The notes under the pieces were generated by a model. The model was not told where the DNA came from. It made no database searches and was given only the letters and a program-made list of their open reading frames with translations. Positions 24,691 through 38,676 of a stretch of 64,000 nucleotides of DNA are shown here, piece by piece. This DNA is from Micropterix aruncella (lineage: Eukaryota; Arthropoda; Insecta; Lepidoptera; Micropterigidae), in assembly GCA_944548615.1 (NCBI GenBank), contig OX155972.1, positions 9,793,756-9,857,755 of the forward strand, written 5' to 3'. The first letter of the stretch is position 1, and each line of letters opens with the position of its first letter. The translations under genes were made by a program, and so were the position numbers.

Positions 24691-27600
24691 TTAATTCATT
24701 GATTTCATCACAGCATAAGAAGTGTAACAGAATTTAATCGTACTCTGGAATGTTTTCAGAGACAAGTTTGACATTTTTGCTATAGTCAGAAATGATGGTT
24801 TAGAAGCCATGAGCATTATAAAACACAGTTCTCTTCGATAGAGGGGCGATGCCAAATACCACTCAGACAGGTAGATGGACTTATGGAATGTTTCCCTTTC
24901 GGTGTCCAAGAGTTCGCTGATATATGAAGATATATAAAGTACAAATAATGGTGTCGCCATATTTCCTATTAAGAAATTACTCTGAATGAGTAGCGAACGA
25001 GTAATCGTCGTCACCAAAAAAAATGTATTGAACGCTATAATAATCTGGTACATATCTTTCAATTTTGCAATCATGGAAATTAGCAAGCAATGACTGTCAA
25101 CTGTTGATATCATAATGGCCTCAATGGATTTTTTATCTGCTTTGCGATCTGCCATCATTTCGACCATCATTTGGAATCTGCAGTTTAGTATTTTAAACTG
25201 TGAACAGCAGTGGCCAACAAGTGATATGAAAGTTATTAAAATTCCACTGCGGCATAACGCAGCTAATATTGATAATAACACCACTAATAATTTGATTATC
25301 TCGTAATTTGGAGTTACTTCGGTTGGGGTCAATCCTGAAAAATTATAACTTTTAAATGACGAAATAACGTAATATTCTTAAATTATAGGTGCATTTATTG
25401 TCAATTCTAAAAGCTTATATGGTTTAATTCTTTTAGTTATTAATATTTTAATGTTATCTTCTTTCATATTTTATTTCTTACTTATAAATAAAATAAAATA
25501 CAAACGGAGCTGCCATGGAATTCACCGACCGGATTCGGGCCCATCATAATACTATTTTTTACACTTCTGGGGGTGAGCAGTGGATTCCTGACTTTAATGA
25601 TAAAACTGTAAATTGGCAAAAAGTGAGTTTAGGGTTTTTGCGGTCATTAACATTAACAGCTTTTGGAGCTAGTTTGTTTAATTTATAAATAGGTTTTAAA
25701 ATAAAGTAGGTCCTAAATCTGGTTTTGGAAACGTTAAATTAAATGAAATATTGTCTGAAGAACATTTAGTGCATAAATAACGACGTTAATAGGATACTCA
25801 CCGATAGGGCAGAACGTGGGTATATCAGTAATATCTCCACTCTTCATCAAAATCGAATATATTATGAAATATAATATCGAGGTAAACGTGGTTAAAACGA
25901 TTGCCATTGATATTAATTTAATTCTTTTCATACCATCAAAATAAGCTTTATTTTCCTCTGCCGAATTTGAAGATCGTTCAACTTCCAGTTGTGCTAATTC
26001 ACCCATCTTCAAAATTTCATTCCTATATAAAATAAAAATATAAAATTAACTATATTTAAATGGTATTCTATGGTATTTCAGAAGTCGATGAACTTGCTAA
26101 GATGGGAGCAAAGGGAACGTTATACGGCCCTGAACCTTGCTGTGGCGTACCAAAAAGCCTTGTAAACCTAATGTTCGAACAAATATGTTTAGAACAATCT
26201 GTCAACCACTGGAACAACACGCCAGGATTGAATCATTCCAAAGCGCTAATTAAGGCTTACGACCGTAAGACTGCCATACTGGTGAGGGCGCTCACGGGGC
26301 ATTGTGGCCTGAACAAACAAATATTCAACCTCAAGCTAAGAGACACAAAAATGTGCAGGTTTTTCCAAGGGGCAGAAGAAATTCCCCAGCACCTCATTGT
26401 GCGAGTGTGTCCCGCTGATGCTTAAAAGATATACCCACTTGGGTGGTCATTACCTCCAACCTGAGGAGGTAAAACAATCTGGCGCCAAAAGCATGTTGTG
26501 GTTGTTAAATTACACGAGGCTTAGCGCAGAACTATAGTAGGTGGCGAACACAATAGATCAGCAATGATTGCAGTGTTACAAGTCTCATAAATACCTTAGA
26601 AAACCCTTACTCAATAAATAATAAAAATGGTATTTCAGGCTTTATTCGTATGATAAGTTTTTAATGAGATCGTAATTTTATACCCGTTATAGTAAGTAGT
26701 GTAATATAAGTAATATTACATTACTTAGGATGTGGTACAAAAAGGGTACGTTAAGAATGTGGAGGGTCATGATTACCCAGTATTTCATTTTTTTTTTTTA
26801 GGTATGTATTGGTATGTAATAAACAACGACGGGAATGAAACTTACGAATACGTTACTAAATAAATATTTTTTATTTAAAAAAATACCATTATGCGTAGAC
26901 AGGTTTAATTATTTTGAACATACTCTGAAAAATAATTAACTTAAGAAGAAATCATCAAAAACAAGCTTTTTCAAAAAAGTAATATTTTTTTAAGGTATTG
27001 TATAAGAGATCAATCATTTCTGATCACAAAATTACTATTTTAGTATTTTAAAATATCAATCATCGCTCGGCGTAGCACACGGTTGACAGAACGGAACAAT
27101 GTGATCTTGGCAAATGTACGAATGAAACCTTTCGCAAACATTCATATATTATGTTCACCATATACACACATATTCAGCATTGCATAGAGCACTGGTAAAG
27201 GCCATTTAAAAATAACGCCTTGAGAAATGGCACACAATTACTACGTCGTGGTTGTGGAAGGGTCATAAGTATCGTTTTTGCATTCGCGCTCTTCTATCTT
27301 CATCATCAGGCGGCATCCGATTGAGTGGTAGTCGCAGAGGGAAGGAAAATTCAATAGCTCCAGCTACTGAGAAGTTCGTCAGCGTACGACCGCTGGGCAA
27401 AATAATGTACACAAAATAAAATAATCAGGGTCAAATTGACCCCTCCACATCCTCGCTGGGTTATTAAAAAGTATAGTTTTTAAATACCTTTTAAAATCTT
27501 TAAGCTAAACAGAAGATGAAATTGAATGTTATGAAATTAGAGATAGGTAAGTAATTAAATTAATCAAATTGAGAAGCAGAAAGGCGAATTTAAAGGAAAA

Positions 27601-28068
27601 TTGTAAGGCTTTTAAATGGCTTGAAAAAAACATAAATATATAATTTATTATTAATATATTATACCTATAAATGATGATCCAAAACATTTGCAAATTGTCA
27701 GAGACAGTAGTAATAACAAAAAATAATGGAATCGCATCGTACAAATTACTTCCAATATTAAAAATCGCTCGTATCCCAAACGGAAGTACGCCCAAATACA
27801 GAGAAAGAGCACAGAACATCAGAATTTGTATTGTATCTTTCAATATCCTCCAGCCTGAAATAAAAAATATGTATTCCGGGAAATTTTTCTTTAAAATATT
27901 CAAATTATAAAAAATACACTAATTATAAATTATTATTTACACCATTCAAATTTTACCTGATTCCGTCCATTTCTCGTCAAAGATATTAATCCCAATAAAA
28001 GATAACATCCGCGATGTATACCACAATTGATTTTTCAGAGAACATTCACCGATATAAAATATGCCCAT
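24691..28068 (-). CDS. Odorant receptor C (7tm_6), 388 aa, 4 exons
   Basis: Minus-strand exons are 28068-27957 (112 nt), 27854-27665 (190), 26022-25802 (221) and 25334-24691 (644, stop included). Introns are GT-AG in phases 1, 2, 1, and the frame is open. The N-terminus is MGIFYIGECSLKNQLWYTSR. Exon 2 codes GWRILKDTIQ and two hydrophobic segments ending WIIIYR. Exon 3 has the loop LAQLEVERSSNSAEENKAYF and ends PTFCPIG. Exon 4 runs from TPTEVTPNYEI to the OR C-terminus ([18 protein letters not shown]). It is a close paralogue of gene D, with the same exon sizes. Intron 2 is enlarged by a LINE fragment and a second element. It is head to head with the type 1 pseudogene at 28687. Confidence 0.93.
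26070..26638 (+). mobile_element. 5'-truncated LINE (RNase H domain) with 12-bp target duplication
   Basis: The target duplication ATGGTATTTCAG occurs at 26070-26081 and 26627-26638. The 545-bp insert (26082-26626) is open to 26425 and encodes the tail of an RNase H domain (EVDELAKMGAKG) and the downstream GHCGLNKQIF...MCRFF..AEEIPQHLI region seen in I/R1/LOA-type LINEs. It ends in an AATAAATAATAAAA tail. It sits in gene C intron 2, antisense to the gene. Confidence 0.85.
26683..27470. mobile_element. Probable second insertion in gene C intron 2
   Basis: Inverted similarity between about 26755 (GAATGTGGAGGGTCATGATT) and about 27430-27460 (GGGTCAAATTGACCCCTCCA) suggests an eroded TIR element. 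Removing it and the LINE leaves an intron of about 370 bp, close to the 357-bp intron 2 of gene D. The interior has only broken reading frames. Ends and superfamily are uncertain. Confidence 0.5.
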
Positions 28069-28207
28069 TGTATCTAGATTTATTTTAAATAATACGACAA
28101 GAAATCAGAAATACGATATATTCCATGTCTCATTGTATCTATCTATTAATAATTAAAGACTATGATTAAAAAAGGATTAACTGGAGTCTCTCCTTAATGA
28201 TTCTCTT

Positions 28208-28236
28208 GGTCAATAATTTGGTTTTATCTTCAAATA
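28208..28236 (-). promoter_or_regulatory. Conserved motif upstream of gene C
   Basis: GGTCAATAATTTGGTTTTAT followed by CTTCAAA. It lies 140 bp upstream of the gene C start, inside the 618-bp head-to-head interval. Confidence 0.45.
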
Positions 28237-28686
28237 GAAATTATATACTAACTATCTTAACTATCATGATTTCTGATATTTTTTGACCTGCGTATAATAT
28301 AATATTGAATAATATTTATTATATAATATAATAATATATAATATTGAATAATTATATAATATATTAATATTTTTGAAAATCTAACATAATTCGCACATTT
28401 TTTTTTAATGCTGTAAATCAACCTGCATCAAATTAAAATGATGTATTAAATAAAACTATTACTTTAATCAAAATAAGCAATAGCATTCATCACAACATCT
28501 AATTTTAGAACATTATTAACCCAGTGATTCCTTCAAAATTGAAATGAAATTTAAATATTACAAAATTATTTTTAGACGCAACACTAAATCAGTTTATAAT
28601 TTTAGGTCTATGAAATACATATAGAAACAGGGTTATTAAGCTATGATCAATGTGAATCGCATTATTTCGTAAATTTTATCACAGAC

Positions 28687-29690
28687 ATGGTGAGACTAAG
28701 TGAAACCTTGGGGTTGTTGGTAATTCGCCCAACATATCAGTCAACAAAAGACTTAGATTCTGGAAATCCATAACTGCAAACACACTTAATATTACACGCG
28801 TCAACCTACATTGAATTCTCTATAATTTTGGCAATTAATGCAGACACAGCCGATGACTAATACCATTTCTTCTGATCGATTTAAATCGGACATTCTCACT
28901 TCCCCCACGCCACGGTATTACATCATTTAACGCGCTATATAAACCCATACATTCGATCGATTATTCATCATCCTCTAGTCGGCAACCATCGCGCCTATAT
29001 CTCGCAGCTTCATCCTCTAGTAGACGGCTACCGCGCTCACACATCATCATCATCTTCTGGCGACCCTCAGCCACGCATAGCACACGCGATCATCATCTTC
29101 ATTCACACACTACACACACTGCGACTTATCATTCGAGGCGTTACAACTGGCAAGCATCAAATACCTTTTGGAATAAATTACTTCAACTTCAACAATACGA
29201 CTTTTACTACGGAGAAAACCCTTTGATGAGCTCCACCCTTCACTCACGGGCAATTGGAGTCTAGTGAGGGGTGGTCCCTCACAAGGTCTTTCCCTGAGCA
29301 AAAAACTATTGTATAGTTTGTTGTACATACAACAACTACAGTACATACAACATGCTCACGTTAATATTTTGGATTATTCATGGCCGGAAGGTCTGAAAAT
29401 AAATTTAAATTTCAATAGGCAATAAACCTTAGGATAATAATTTATTAATTAAATAATAATTTCAGGTTGGAGAATAATAAGTGCTACTTCACTAATGACA
29501 AAACCATTATTTATTTCATGGATGTTTTTCTTTGTTGGAAATACAGTATTTCCTTACGAAAACTATGACATATCCTTGTATTTGTTGTTGCCGTTATTTC
29601 ACATAACAAATTCGTTTACTGGCATGCTTTAGTGTTACTGGATTATTTATTTCAGAAAAGATATATTAAAAAGAGAATGGTCATGTTTTG
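28687..29690 (+). pseudogene. Odorant receptor pseudogene, type 1, split by a solo LTR
   Basis: Exon 1 starts at 28687, is interrupted by the solo LTR at 28715-29283, and resumes to 29390 with a small internal duplication. Exon 2 starts at 29466 after TTTCAG and reads WRIISATSLMTKPLFISW, then VFPYENYD. A TAG at 29630-29632 replaces the codon that is CAA in gene B. The similarity ends near 29690. Exon 3 is absent. The upstream block (ACATATAGAAACAGGGTTAT) is still present at about 28612. Confidence 0.87.
28715..29283 (-). mobile_element. Solo LTR, 569 bp, inside an OR pseudogene exon
   Basis: Reads TGTGAGG...ACCAACA on the minus strand and aligns with the solo LTR at 4598-5211. The flanks GGGT and AGGT are compatible with a 4-bp duplication carrying one mutation. 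It splits exon 1 of the pseudogene. Confidence 0.78.
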
Positions 29691-30889
29691 CCCACTTTTC
29701 CAACAGCTGTAAATGATATACCAATGGACAGATCTCATCATATAGAACATTATTTACTAGTAGAATTGATCTAAATTATGAGCCGTTTCTGAGTTATGTA
29801 TATCCTATTAATTATGGCTAATTACCTGATATCTCCTACGGCACGTAATACATCCAGGCATTGTATTTTAATAACTGTTTAAGAGCCGTATTACAAAATA
29901 GCGTAGGTATTCTTTTAAAATGAGTTGAAAAAATGAACGCATTTTTTTTTGGATGTAACTATAAAAGATAGGATAAATAAATAAATAAATAAATAAATAA
30001 CTATTCAACCCTGGGAGAAAAACCGCGGCACTGAGCGCTCTTCTCTTGCGCAGGCAAATATATACACAATTTCTAATTGTTTTTTGCAGTGTTTTCTCCT
30101 TTCTAATGACAATAATTTATATTATGTCGTATTGCTAAAAGAGTGAACTTTAATATAGTATAAGTATTATATAAGAATCTTATTTTATTTCTGAGAAAAT
30201 TAGAATGATACAGGAAGATTTTTTTTTAATTTTGTGTAATTGTAAGTAATGTATACCTTGGATATGTGGTCAAAAAACGAAAAAATAAAGCCGTTGTGTA
30301 CATCAAGAATACATGACGGACATAAAAAAAATAGTATACGGTTTTCGTTGTAGTGATATTACTGTATTAAGGAGCTCAAAGTTTGCCTTCCGAGCGTTTT
30401 ACGAATAACGACTTTCGGAAAATGGGCTGAATAAGTAAATAATATTCGTTACATCTAAAATTAAAGGCCGCTATGGTCAACATCAAGAAATGGTCCAGGT
30501 AATTCAGTAATTAAAGTTCGTAGAAATCTCTTTATTTCTTGGAATTAGAACGCCAAAAATCCACTTTTCATGCCTTTCTGGAAAAAATATGTGAACGGGC
30601 TCTTATAAGCGAAATCCGTCTCAAAATATCCGAAACGATAAAGTATATACTACGCTGTGTGAGTACAAACTATATACTCCTAGGAATTCTCGAGTTTTTC
30701 AGCAGCATATGGAGGGGAAATACTGCGATATGTTGCTTGAACTCTGTGATGTCTCATGATTTCATTGCCGCTTTGTTTACTGGCATATGTAATATGCTAA
30801 GGTCAGCTGACCAACATGGTGTGCCCAGTGACTGTACATCATAATATACTATATTTTTATGGATCTTCACTGCAAATAATTGGAGGGAG
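29691..30889. other. Spacer without recognised gene
   Basis: Contains an (AATA)n-type run near 29970-30000. A frame at 30539-30844 resembles nothing I know. It is probably old transposon DNA. Confidence 0.35.
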
Positions 30890-31160
30890 CGAACGATTTC
30901 GTGCAGTTTGGGCCACACGACCTATTTTGATCTCGGATCGGCTCAACTCATGATTCAGCTCCTAGTCAGAAGCCTCCTCGTACGGAAAGCTACCTCGGGT
31001 AAGACTGGTGGATCGGTTTCTACTGGCGGGATTGCATCCCAGCGCTACTGGACGGTTTGCGGACCGTTCTGCGTCGCCAATCGTTTGTGCACTCTGACTA
31101 ATTGGTAGAGTCGCGTAAGCGACTTCGGATTTGTAACCAGTCGGGAGGACGGAGGTATAT
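30890..31160. repeat. Diverged copy of GC-rich module B
   Basis: Contains GCTACTGGACGGTTTGCGGA, GCCAATCG and TGTGCACTCTGACTAATTGG, matching the end of module B and the adjoining start of module A. Confidence 0.55.
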
Positions 31161-32480
<1,320 letters not shown>

Positions 32481-32516
32481 AAACTAACAGTGCTTCGAGT
32501 AGCAAAATAGTTCAAA

Positions 32517-35500
32517 CGTGATATTTTTAATCGTGTGGATCGTATAGTACTAGAATATACACGTTTTATAGCAGCTTGAAAAGAACTAAATGATGCACTC
32601 TTCAATTTCGATTCCGATAGATAAGACGGTTTGGAAGCTATTAACATTACTAAAGCACTAAAGGATCCCTCAAATGTGTCAAATAGCGTCCGTAGCCCCG
32701 TTTTCACCCGCGAGTGTTTGACTGTGTAAAGCTACAAATGACCCCCAAGAAGATGGTGCCAATTAGCAACAAGGCAGATTCCACAAAAAGGCACATGCCT
32801 TATGGGAAAAAAGTAGTGTGAATGTGTCATATAAAGTTGGCTAAAAAAAACGGAAAAAATAGTTAAGTTTTTGTCTTAAAAACCATACCGTCCTGTTACG
32901 GACCACTGACTTTAAATTTTGGAAGTAAAAACATTTTTTTTTTGAAGAAAGTGAATAAAAAGTGGACCAAAACCAAATATTCAAAACTACCTCCATTCTA
33001 GTGTCATTACTACTATCACTGTGTAAACAGTAACTGTCAATCAATTAGTCGTTAAAAGTATGAGATACTTAATAATACTGATCCAAATACAAAGTGGAAA
33101 AATATATCTAAGCAAAATGGCAATCTGTACGATTCGCAAAAACACGATAAAGTGCGATCAATTCAAACTGGATATCTGTAATGACTGCAGCACATCTACC
33201 AAACTGAGGTGCCTCGAGCTGAAGTCCAGGGAGCTGACTTATCTATGTAGGATGTGCAAAGATGGGTTAAAGGAACTCCCTGTTTTTCGGAAACTGGTCG
33301 AGGAATTGACCGATGAAGTCAAAAAACTAAAAAATTAAACTCCAGCAGAAAATTGCTAACATATCATTGCTGAAATATCTGAAAGAAAACGTAGAGTAAA
33401 TAATATCATTGTGTTTAATGTCCCAGAGTCTACTTCCGACAATGCTAGCAGCCGGAAAGAACACGATAGGAAAGAGACACAAAATATTTTCTCTACCATC
33501 AATGGCTGTGATATGGATCGTATCTCTGTATTCCATTTGGGCAAACGAACAGATTCTAAGCTGTGGCCACTAAAAGTATCACTAAAATCTAGAGAAAATG
33601 CCATCAAGGTTTTAAGAAAAAAGGCCAAGAGTAAAGCACCTATCAAAATGAAAGCCGATCTCACACCTAACCAAAATGAACATCTTAAGAAACTGCAACA
33701 GGAACTAAGCGAGCGAATTAACAATGGTGAAAAAGAAATAACTCTCAAATATCTACATGGACATCCGCAAGTAATAAAGATTCCAAAAAACCAGTAGCTG
33801 GCCGATGAATCCTCGATCTCCCCATACTGTACCGGCATCCCTGTACCTGGCATCTGACTCCTTTTTGATCTGATCCTAATCTGACTCCTTTTTAATGGAA
33901 GTAAACCTTAACAACCCAGCTTTCATCATATAAATTGAGACCTTCCTAAATTACTCGATTCCCGACTCTGTAGTCCACATTCCAGGATTCACGCTTTACA
34001 GAAAAGACCGTAGCAATGGCACCAAATATGGTGGAGTGGCTATTTATGTTGCTGAAGCTTACCAAAACTCACCAATTAGGGCAACACTCGAAAAATCATA
34101 TGAAAGCAGCGAAACGGACGCACTTTGGCCTAACATAGAGTGCAGCAAAATCAAGTTTCTCCTTGCGGGCATCTACTGTCCGCTAACATATGGTATACAA
34201 ACGAGTGACAAAATCCTCATAGAGAAATTAAAAGTGGCGTCTGAGCTAAACACGATCGCAGCGTTTGGTGACTTTAATTTACCAAATATCAAATGGAATG
34301 AAATAAACCAATCAGCTTCCACTGAGGAAGAAAAACTGTTTTTGGAAATGTATGCAGACACTCCTCTAATACAACTTGTTAACCAGCCCACAAAAAAGAA
34401 GAATAAGCAAATATCTCTACTTGACTTGATCTTATACAACGACCAAGGCCTTATTACAAATGTCAAATACATGTCACATATTGGAAAAAGCGACCATATT
34501 GCGATTATGGCCAACCTGCAAGCTGAAACTAACTTTGCTAAACTAGTAGAAAGCAGAGAGCCGAGACGATGCTTTTGGAAAGCAAATTTTGAATCTATTA
34601 GAAAATCTATCGTGTTAGAGGAGCATCTAATAGATCTTAGCCATCCTTCAAATCCTAATATCGGCACTAATGACAACAGGGTAAACCTCAAAATGGCAGT
34701 AAAAAGCACTCTAGATAAATACACATCACCATCATTAAATAAAAAACGCCCCAAGAAAATTAACAAACCCTGGATTAACAGAGATATCCATAAATTATCA
34801 AGTGAAAAAAGGAAACTTTAGGATACCTATAAAATTTAAAAATATGATTCTTCTTATCGGCAATATCAAATAACGAACAACCGACTAGTTTCAGAAATCA
34901 GAAGATCCAGAGGAAACTTTGAAAGAAACCTCGTCAACAATGGGGCTAAATCATGCTATGGATATATCAAGATGCAATTTTAATCCAAAACTTCTACTCT
35001 ACTAGAACTCTACAACAGCGCGACTGACTCCAACACAAGCAACCCTCTTGATGTTGCGGATATTTTTGCTAAGCAGTTTAATAATGCCTACGTTTACATA
35101 CCCGATGGACCTTTACCACCTCTAACTAACCTGACCAGGGTTAACAATTGTTTCGATGATGTTCATATTAGTAAATATATAGTGGAAAAAACTTTAAAAA
35201 TGCTAAACGTCGAATCCGCCATGGGTTCAGACAACTTACCAGTTTTACTCTGGAGGCAATGTGCAAGCCAGCTAAGTAAACCGCTAGTTGTAGTTTTGCA
35301 GCAATCAATCACATCAGGGAAATTGCCTGCAGACTAGAAACACGCAATTGTTATCCATAAAAAAGAGATAAGTGCACTGCTTCAAATTACCGTACCATCA
35401 GCGTAACTTGCATTGCGTGCAAAAACCATGGAAAGAATTATTGCAGCAAAATGACGCGAATTTATATTGCAAAACAAAATTGTTCCAAATGAGCAGCATG

Positions 35501-35789
35501 TTTTCATTCCCGGGCGCTCCACTGTCATTACCTTACTTCTTTGTCTCAACCGCTGGACCCAGAACTGGGATATCCGTTATGAATTTCTCATTACTTTTTT
35601 AACCTAGATTTTTTAAATAAATTGTAAATTGTTATTTTTAGATTTATTACTTATTGCATTGCAACATCATTGTAGCAGACCTTTCAACCACGAATCACCA
35701 AAGATATTCAATCCGATTAACGGTAGCATGTTGGATGTATATAATAGTTTGTTGTGCTAGGAACAGTCCCTAATTTTACACCCAGCTAT
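32517..35789 (-). pseudogene. Odorant receptor pseudogene, type 1 (exon 1 and end of exon 3)
   Basis: Minus-strand exon 1 is 35789-35681, exactly 109 nt as in genes A and B. The start is ATA instead of ATG, and a TAG follows the codons for RDCS. The end of exon 3 survives at about 32665-32540: [12 protein letters not shown], then [13 protein letters not shown]. It is followed by ATTAAAAATATCACG, matching the gene B 3' UTR. Everything between was lost or replaced by a LINE. It is head to head with gene D. Confidence 0.82.
33060..35640 (+). mobile_element. CR1/Jockey-group LINE, decayed
   Basis: ORF1 pieces lie at 33060-33338 (Cys-rich, ICNDCSTSTKLRC then YLCRMCKDG, PHD-like) and 33411-33797 (IVFNVPESTSDN, HLGKRTDSKL, typical of ORF1 nucleic-acid-binding proteins). 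The apurinic-type endonuclease lies at about 33945-34821 with AFGDFNLPNIKWNE and IGKSDHIAI. Start-of-RT sequence continues to about 35540 (LNVESAMGSDNLP, then ISVTCIACKTMERII) with stops and a frameshift. The catalytic RT core is deleted before the 3' end. It lies between the two remains of an OR pseudogene. Confidence 0.85.
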
Positions 35790-35817
35790 GCCAACGGAGA
35801 ATATAAGGTAGGTACAC

Positions 35818-36066
35818 AAGAAGGTGTAAGGTCCCGGCTTCGATTCCCGGCTGGGTCACCATTTTCCGTTGATATCTAATTAACGGAATTGCATTTTCAA
35901 TTCTGTCGATCGAATGCAATAACAAGACGCACACATACACAAGTTACACGCATACATACATATAACTCGTCATAGTAGGGTTGGTTGTAAGAAATTGTCA
36001 TATGACAATAAACCCGCCCATTGTGAAATTTCACAATAAAGGGTAGAAACAAAGAAACAAACAAAC
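35818..36066 (+). mobile_element. 5'-truncated tRNA-related SINE
   Basis: Begins near a pol III B-box-like CGGCTTCGATTCCCGGCTGG and ends in an AAACAAACAAAC tail at about 36045-36066. It interrupts the intergenic block upstream of the type 1 pseudogene, so its limits can be judged against intact copies. Confidence 0.65.
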
Positions 36067-36450
36067 ATTTCATCATAGTTCAATAATCATGATGCTTTAG
36101 GTATTCAAGAAAATCTATATTTAAAATGAATTTACTTAGGCGTCGTGAAATAATTTTAAACCATTTAAAATTCATTTTGTTTTCAATGAAATCGCTAGGT
36201 TAATGTTCTAAAATTAAATTTAGTCGAATACTGCTATTACTTATATTAATTAAAAAAAGAAATTTAGGTGTCTCATTATCTTAATTTGATTCATATTGAG
36301 TTTTACCTTAAAGAAATACGTCTATGCAAATAATTTTAAAATTGTGGAAAAAAGAAGATTTAAAAATAATAGTATGTTCTTAGACTAACAAATATCAAAA
36401 ATTATACACAGGAAGGTACTTTGTTAGGATCGTTTAAAATAAATACAATG
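36067..36450. other. Remainder of a head-to-head OR interval
   Basis: On the minus strand it aligns with the type 1 upstream block (GAATACCTAAAGCATCATGA near 36110) and the distal stretch ATGAATCAAATTAAG near 36290. Confidence 0.5.
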
Positions 36451-36480
36451 GTATTTGAAAATGAAATCAAATTATTGACC
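36451..36480 (+). promoter_or_regulatory. Conserved motif upstream of gene D
   Basis: Reverse complement of GGTCAATAATTTGATTTCAT, ending 131 bp before the gene D start. The same motif lies upstream of gene C and of the pseudogene at 18623. Confidence 0.45.
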
Positions 36481-36610
36481 TACAGAATCAGTCAAGTCCG
36501 GTAATACTTATTTAATCACAGTCTTTAATTAATTATAGATTGATACTAAAAGACATGGAATGTCGTATTTGTGATTTATTGTCGTATTATTTCAAAACCA
36601 TCTAGATAAA

Positions 36611-38676
36611 ATGGGCATGTTTTATATCGGAGAATGTTCATTAGAAAATCAATTGTGGTATACATCGTGGATGTTATCTTTTATTGGGATTGATATCTTT
36701 GACAAGAAATGGATGCAATCAGGTAAAATTAGTATATTGTACATAATTATTAGGTATATACAAAAAATGCAATATTTTAAACTAGAATTTCCGGTAATAC
36801 ATAAAATTCATTTTAGGTTGGAGGATTTTAAAAGATATAACGCTCATTATGCTCTTGTGTGGTTTTTCTGTATATATTGGCGTATTACCATTTGAGATAC
36901 GAGCGATATTTAATCTTGGAAGTACTTTGTTTGACGCGATTCCGTTGTTTTTTGTGCTTACTACTGTCATTGATATTTTTCAAATTATTTGGATCATCAT
37001 TTATAGGTATATTTCAATATCAAGTAATATATAAAATGTTTTAAACTAAATGCAATTAAGGTATTTACAAGCGTTTTATTTTTTTAAATTCACTTTTCGC
37101 TTTTCAATTTTATTACTTTCATCCATTGCCATATTTATGAATTATTTAACTACATCTTCTCTTTGGCTTTAAGATTTTTTAAGGCTATTTATCAAAAATG
37201 TTACTAATTATTATTAGGTAATTTATTAATACATAATTAAGTTTTTAACCGGACATATAAAATTTACAGTTTCAAAACCTTAACATGCGCATATCGTTTA
37301 AAAACTTGTAACGAAAAACTACATATTTTTAAATCGTGTAATAATTAATTTGATTTTATATAGGAACGACATTTTGAAGTTAGTTGAATTATCTCAGCTC
37401 GAAGTTGAACGATCTTCAAATTCGGCAGATGAAAATATGGCTTATTTTGATGGCATGAAAAGAACAAAAATAATATCATTTGCAATCGTTGTATCCACAT
37501 GTGCCACGATATTATTTTTTATCCTTTTTCCCATATTGACGAAGAGCGGTTATATTACTGATATACCAACATTCCGCCCTATTGGTGAGTATCCTATTAG
37601 CATTTCAAAATTCTTATTGTTGAACTAAATTTAATATCGACAATATTTCATTTAATTTCATATTTCCAAAATCAGACTAAATACGAACTTTCTAGAGTAC
37701 ATTGTAAATCAAACATATTAGTTTTACAAGCTGTTAAGGTTTAATATTGTACTTTTTTAGTTTTGCAATTATATTCCGGGTTTACTTAGCGAAAAATCCG
37801 TGCACTTACATTTTTCCAATGTGCAATTTTGAATTTTGAATTTTAATAAGGATATTAAAATATGAAATATTTCAAGAAATAAAGGTTTAGAAAAATTAAA
37901 TAGTTAAAGAATGAAAAAAACATTTTAAGAATAAATAATTACAGAATTCTAAAATTACAGAATGCATAATAAATGCATGAGAAATATTACAATTTTAACA
38001 TATTTTGTCGTATTAATTATTTAATGTTTCAGGTTTGATGCCAACTGACGTTTCTCCAAACTTCGAAATAATCTCTCTAATAGTCGCGATATTAACAATA
38101 TTGTCTTCATTGTGCCGCTGTGGAATTATAATAACTTTCATATCACTTCTTGGCCATTGCTGCTCACAGTTTAAAGTGTTAAGCTTCAGAGTTCAAAAGA
38201 CGGTCAAAAAGATGGCAAATTGCAAAGCGTCTGAAAGTTCCCTTAAAGCCCTTACAATAACAACAGTTGAGAGCCACTGTTTGCTAATATCCATGATTGC
38301 AAAATTGAAAGGCATTTACAAGATTATTGTAGCTTTCAATACATTTTTCTTAGTGACGACGATTACTCGTTCGCTCCTCATTCAGGGTAATTCTTTCATA
38401 GGAAATATGGCTACGCCATTATTTCTACTTTTTATGTCTTCATATATTAGCGAACTCTTGGACACCGAAAGGGAGAACTTCCATAAGGCCGTCTACATAT
38501 CTGATTGGTATTTGACATCGGCCCTTTATCGAAGAGAACTGTGTTTTATAATGCTCATGGCTTCTAAACCATCATTTCTGACTATAGCGAAAATGTCTAA
38601 CTTGTCTCTAAAAACATTCCAGAGTACGATTAAATTCTGCTACACTTGCTACGCCGTGATGAAATCAATAAATTAA
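36611..38676 (+). CDS. Odorant receptor D (7tm_6), 388 aa, 4 exons
   Basis: Exons are 36611-36722 (112 nt), 36817-37006 (190), 37364-37584 (221) and 38033-38676 (644, stop included). Introns are 94, 357 and 448 bp, GT-AG, phases 1, 2, 1. The protein begins MGMFYIGECSLENQLWYTSW. Exon 2 ends WIIIYR. Exon 3 has LSQLEVERSSNSADENMAYF and ends FRPIG. Exon 4 opens MPTDVSPNFEI and ends [18 protein letters not shown] and its tail. It has the same architecture as gene C and shares 3' UTR sequence with it. It is a compact copy without insertions. A membrane odorant receptor by family; ligand unknown. Confidence 0.94.

Noticed and set aside
34173..34766. 197-codon minus-strand frame
   Set aside because: Antisense shadow of the LINE endonuclease frame at 34036-34821.
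35822..35862. Possible tRNA gene (CGGCTTCGATTCCCGGC)
   Set aside because: Only the B-box half is present, with no cloverleaf or acceptor stem. The context and AAAC tail point to a truncated SINE.
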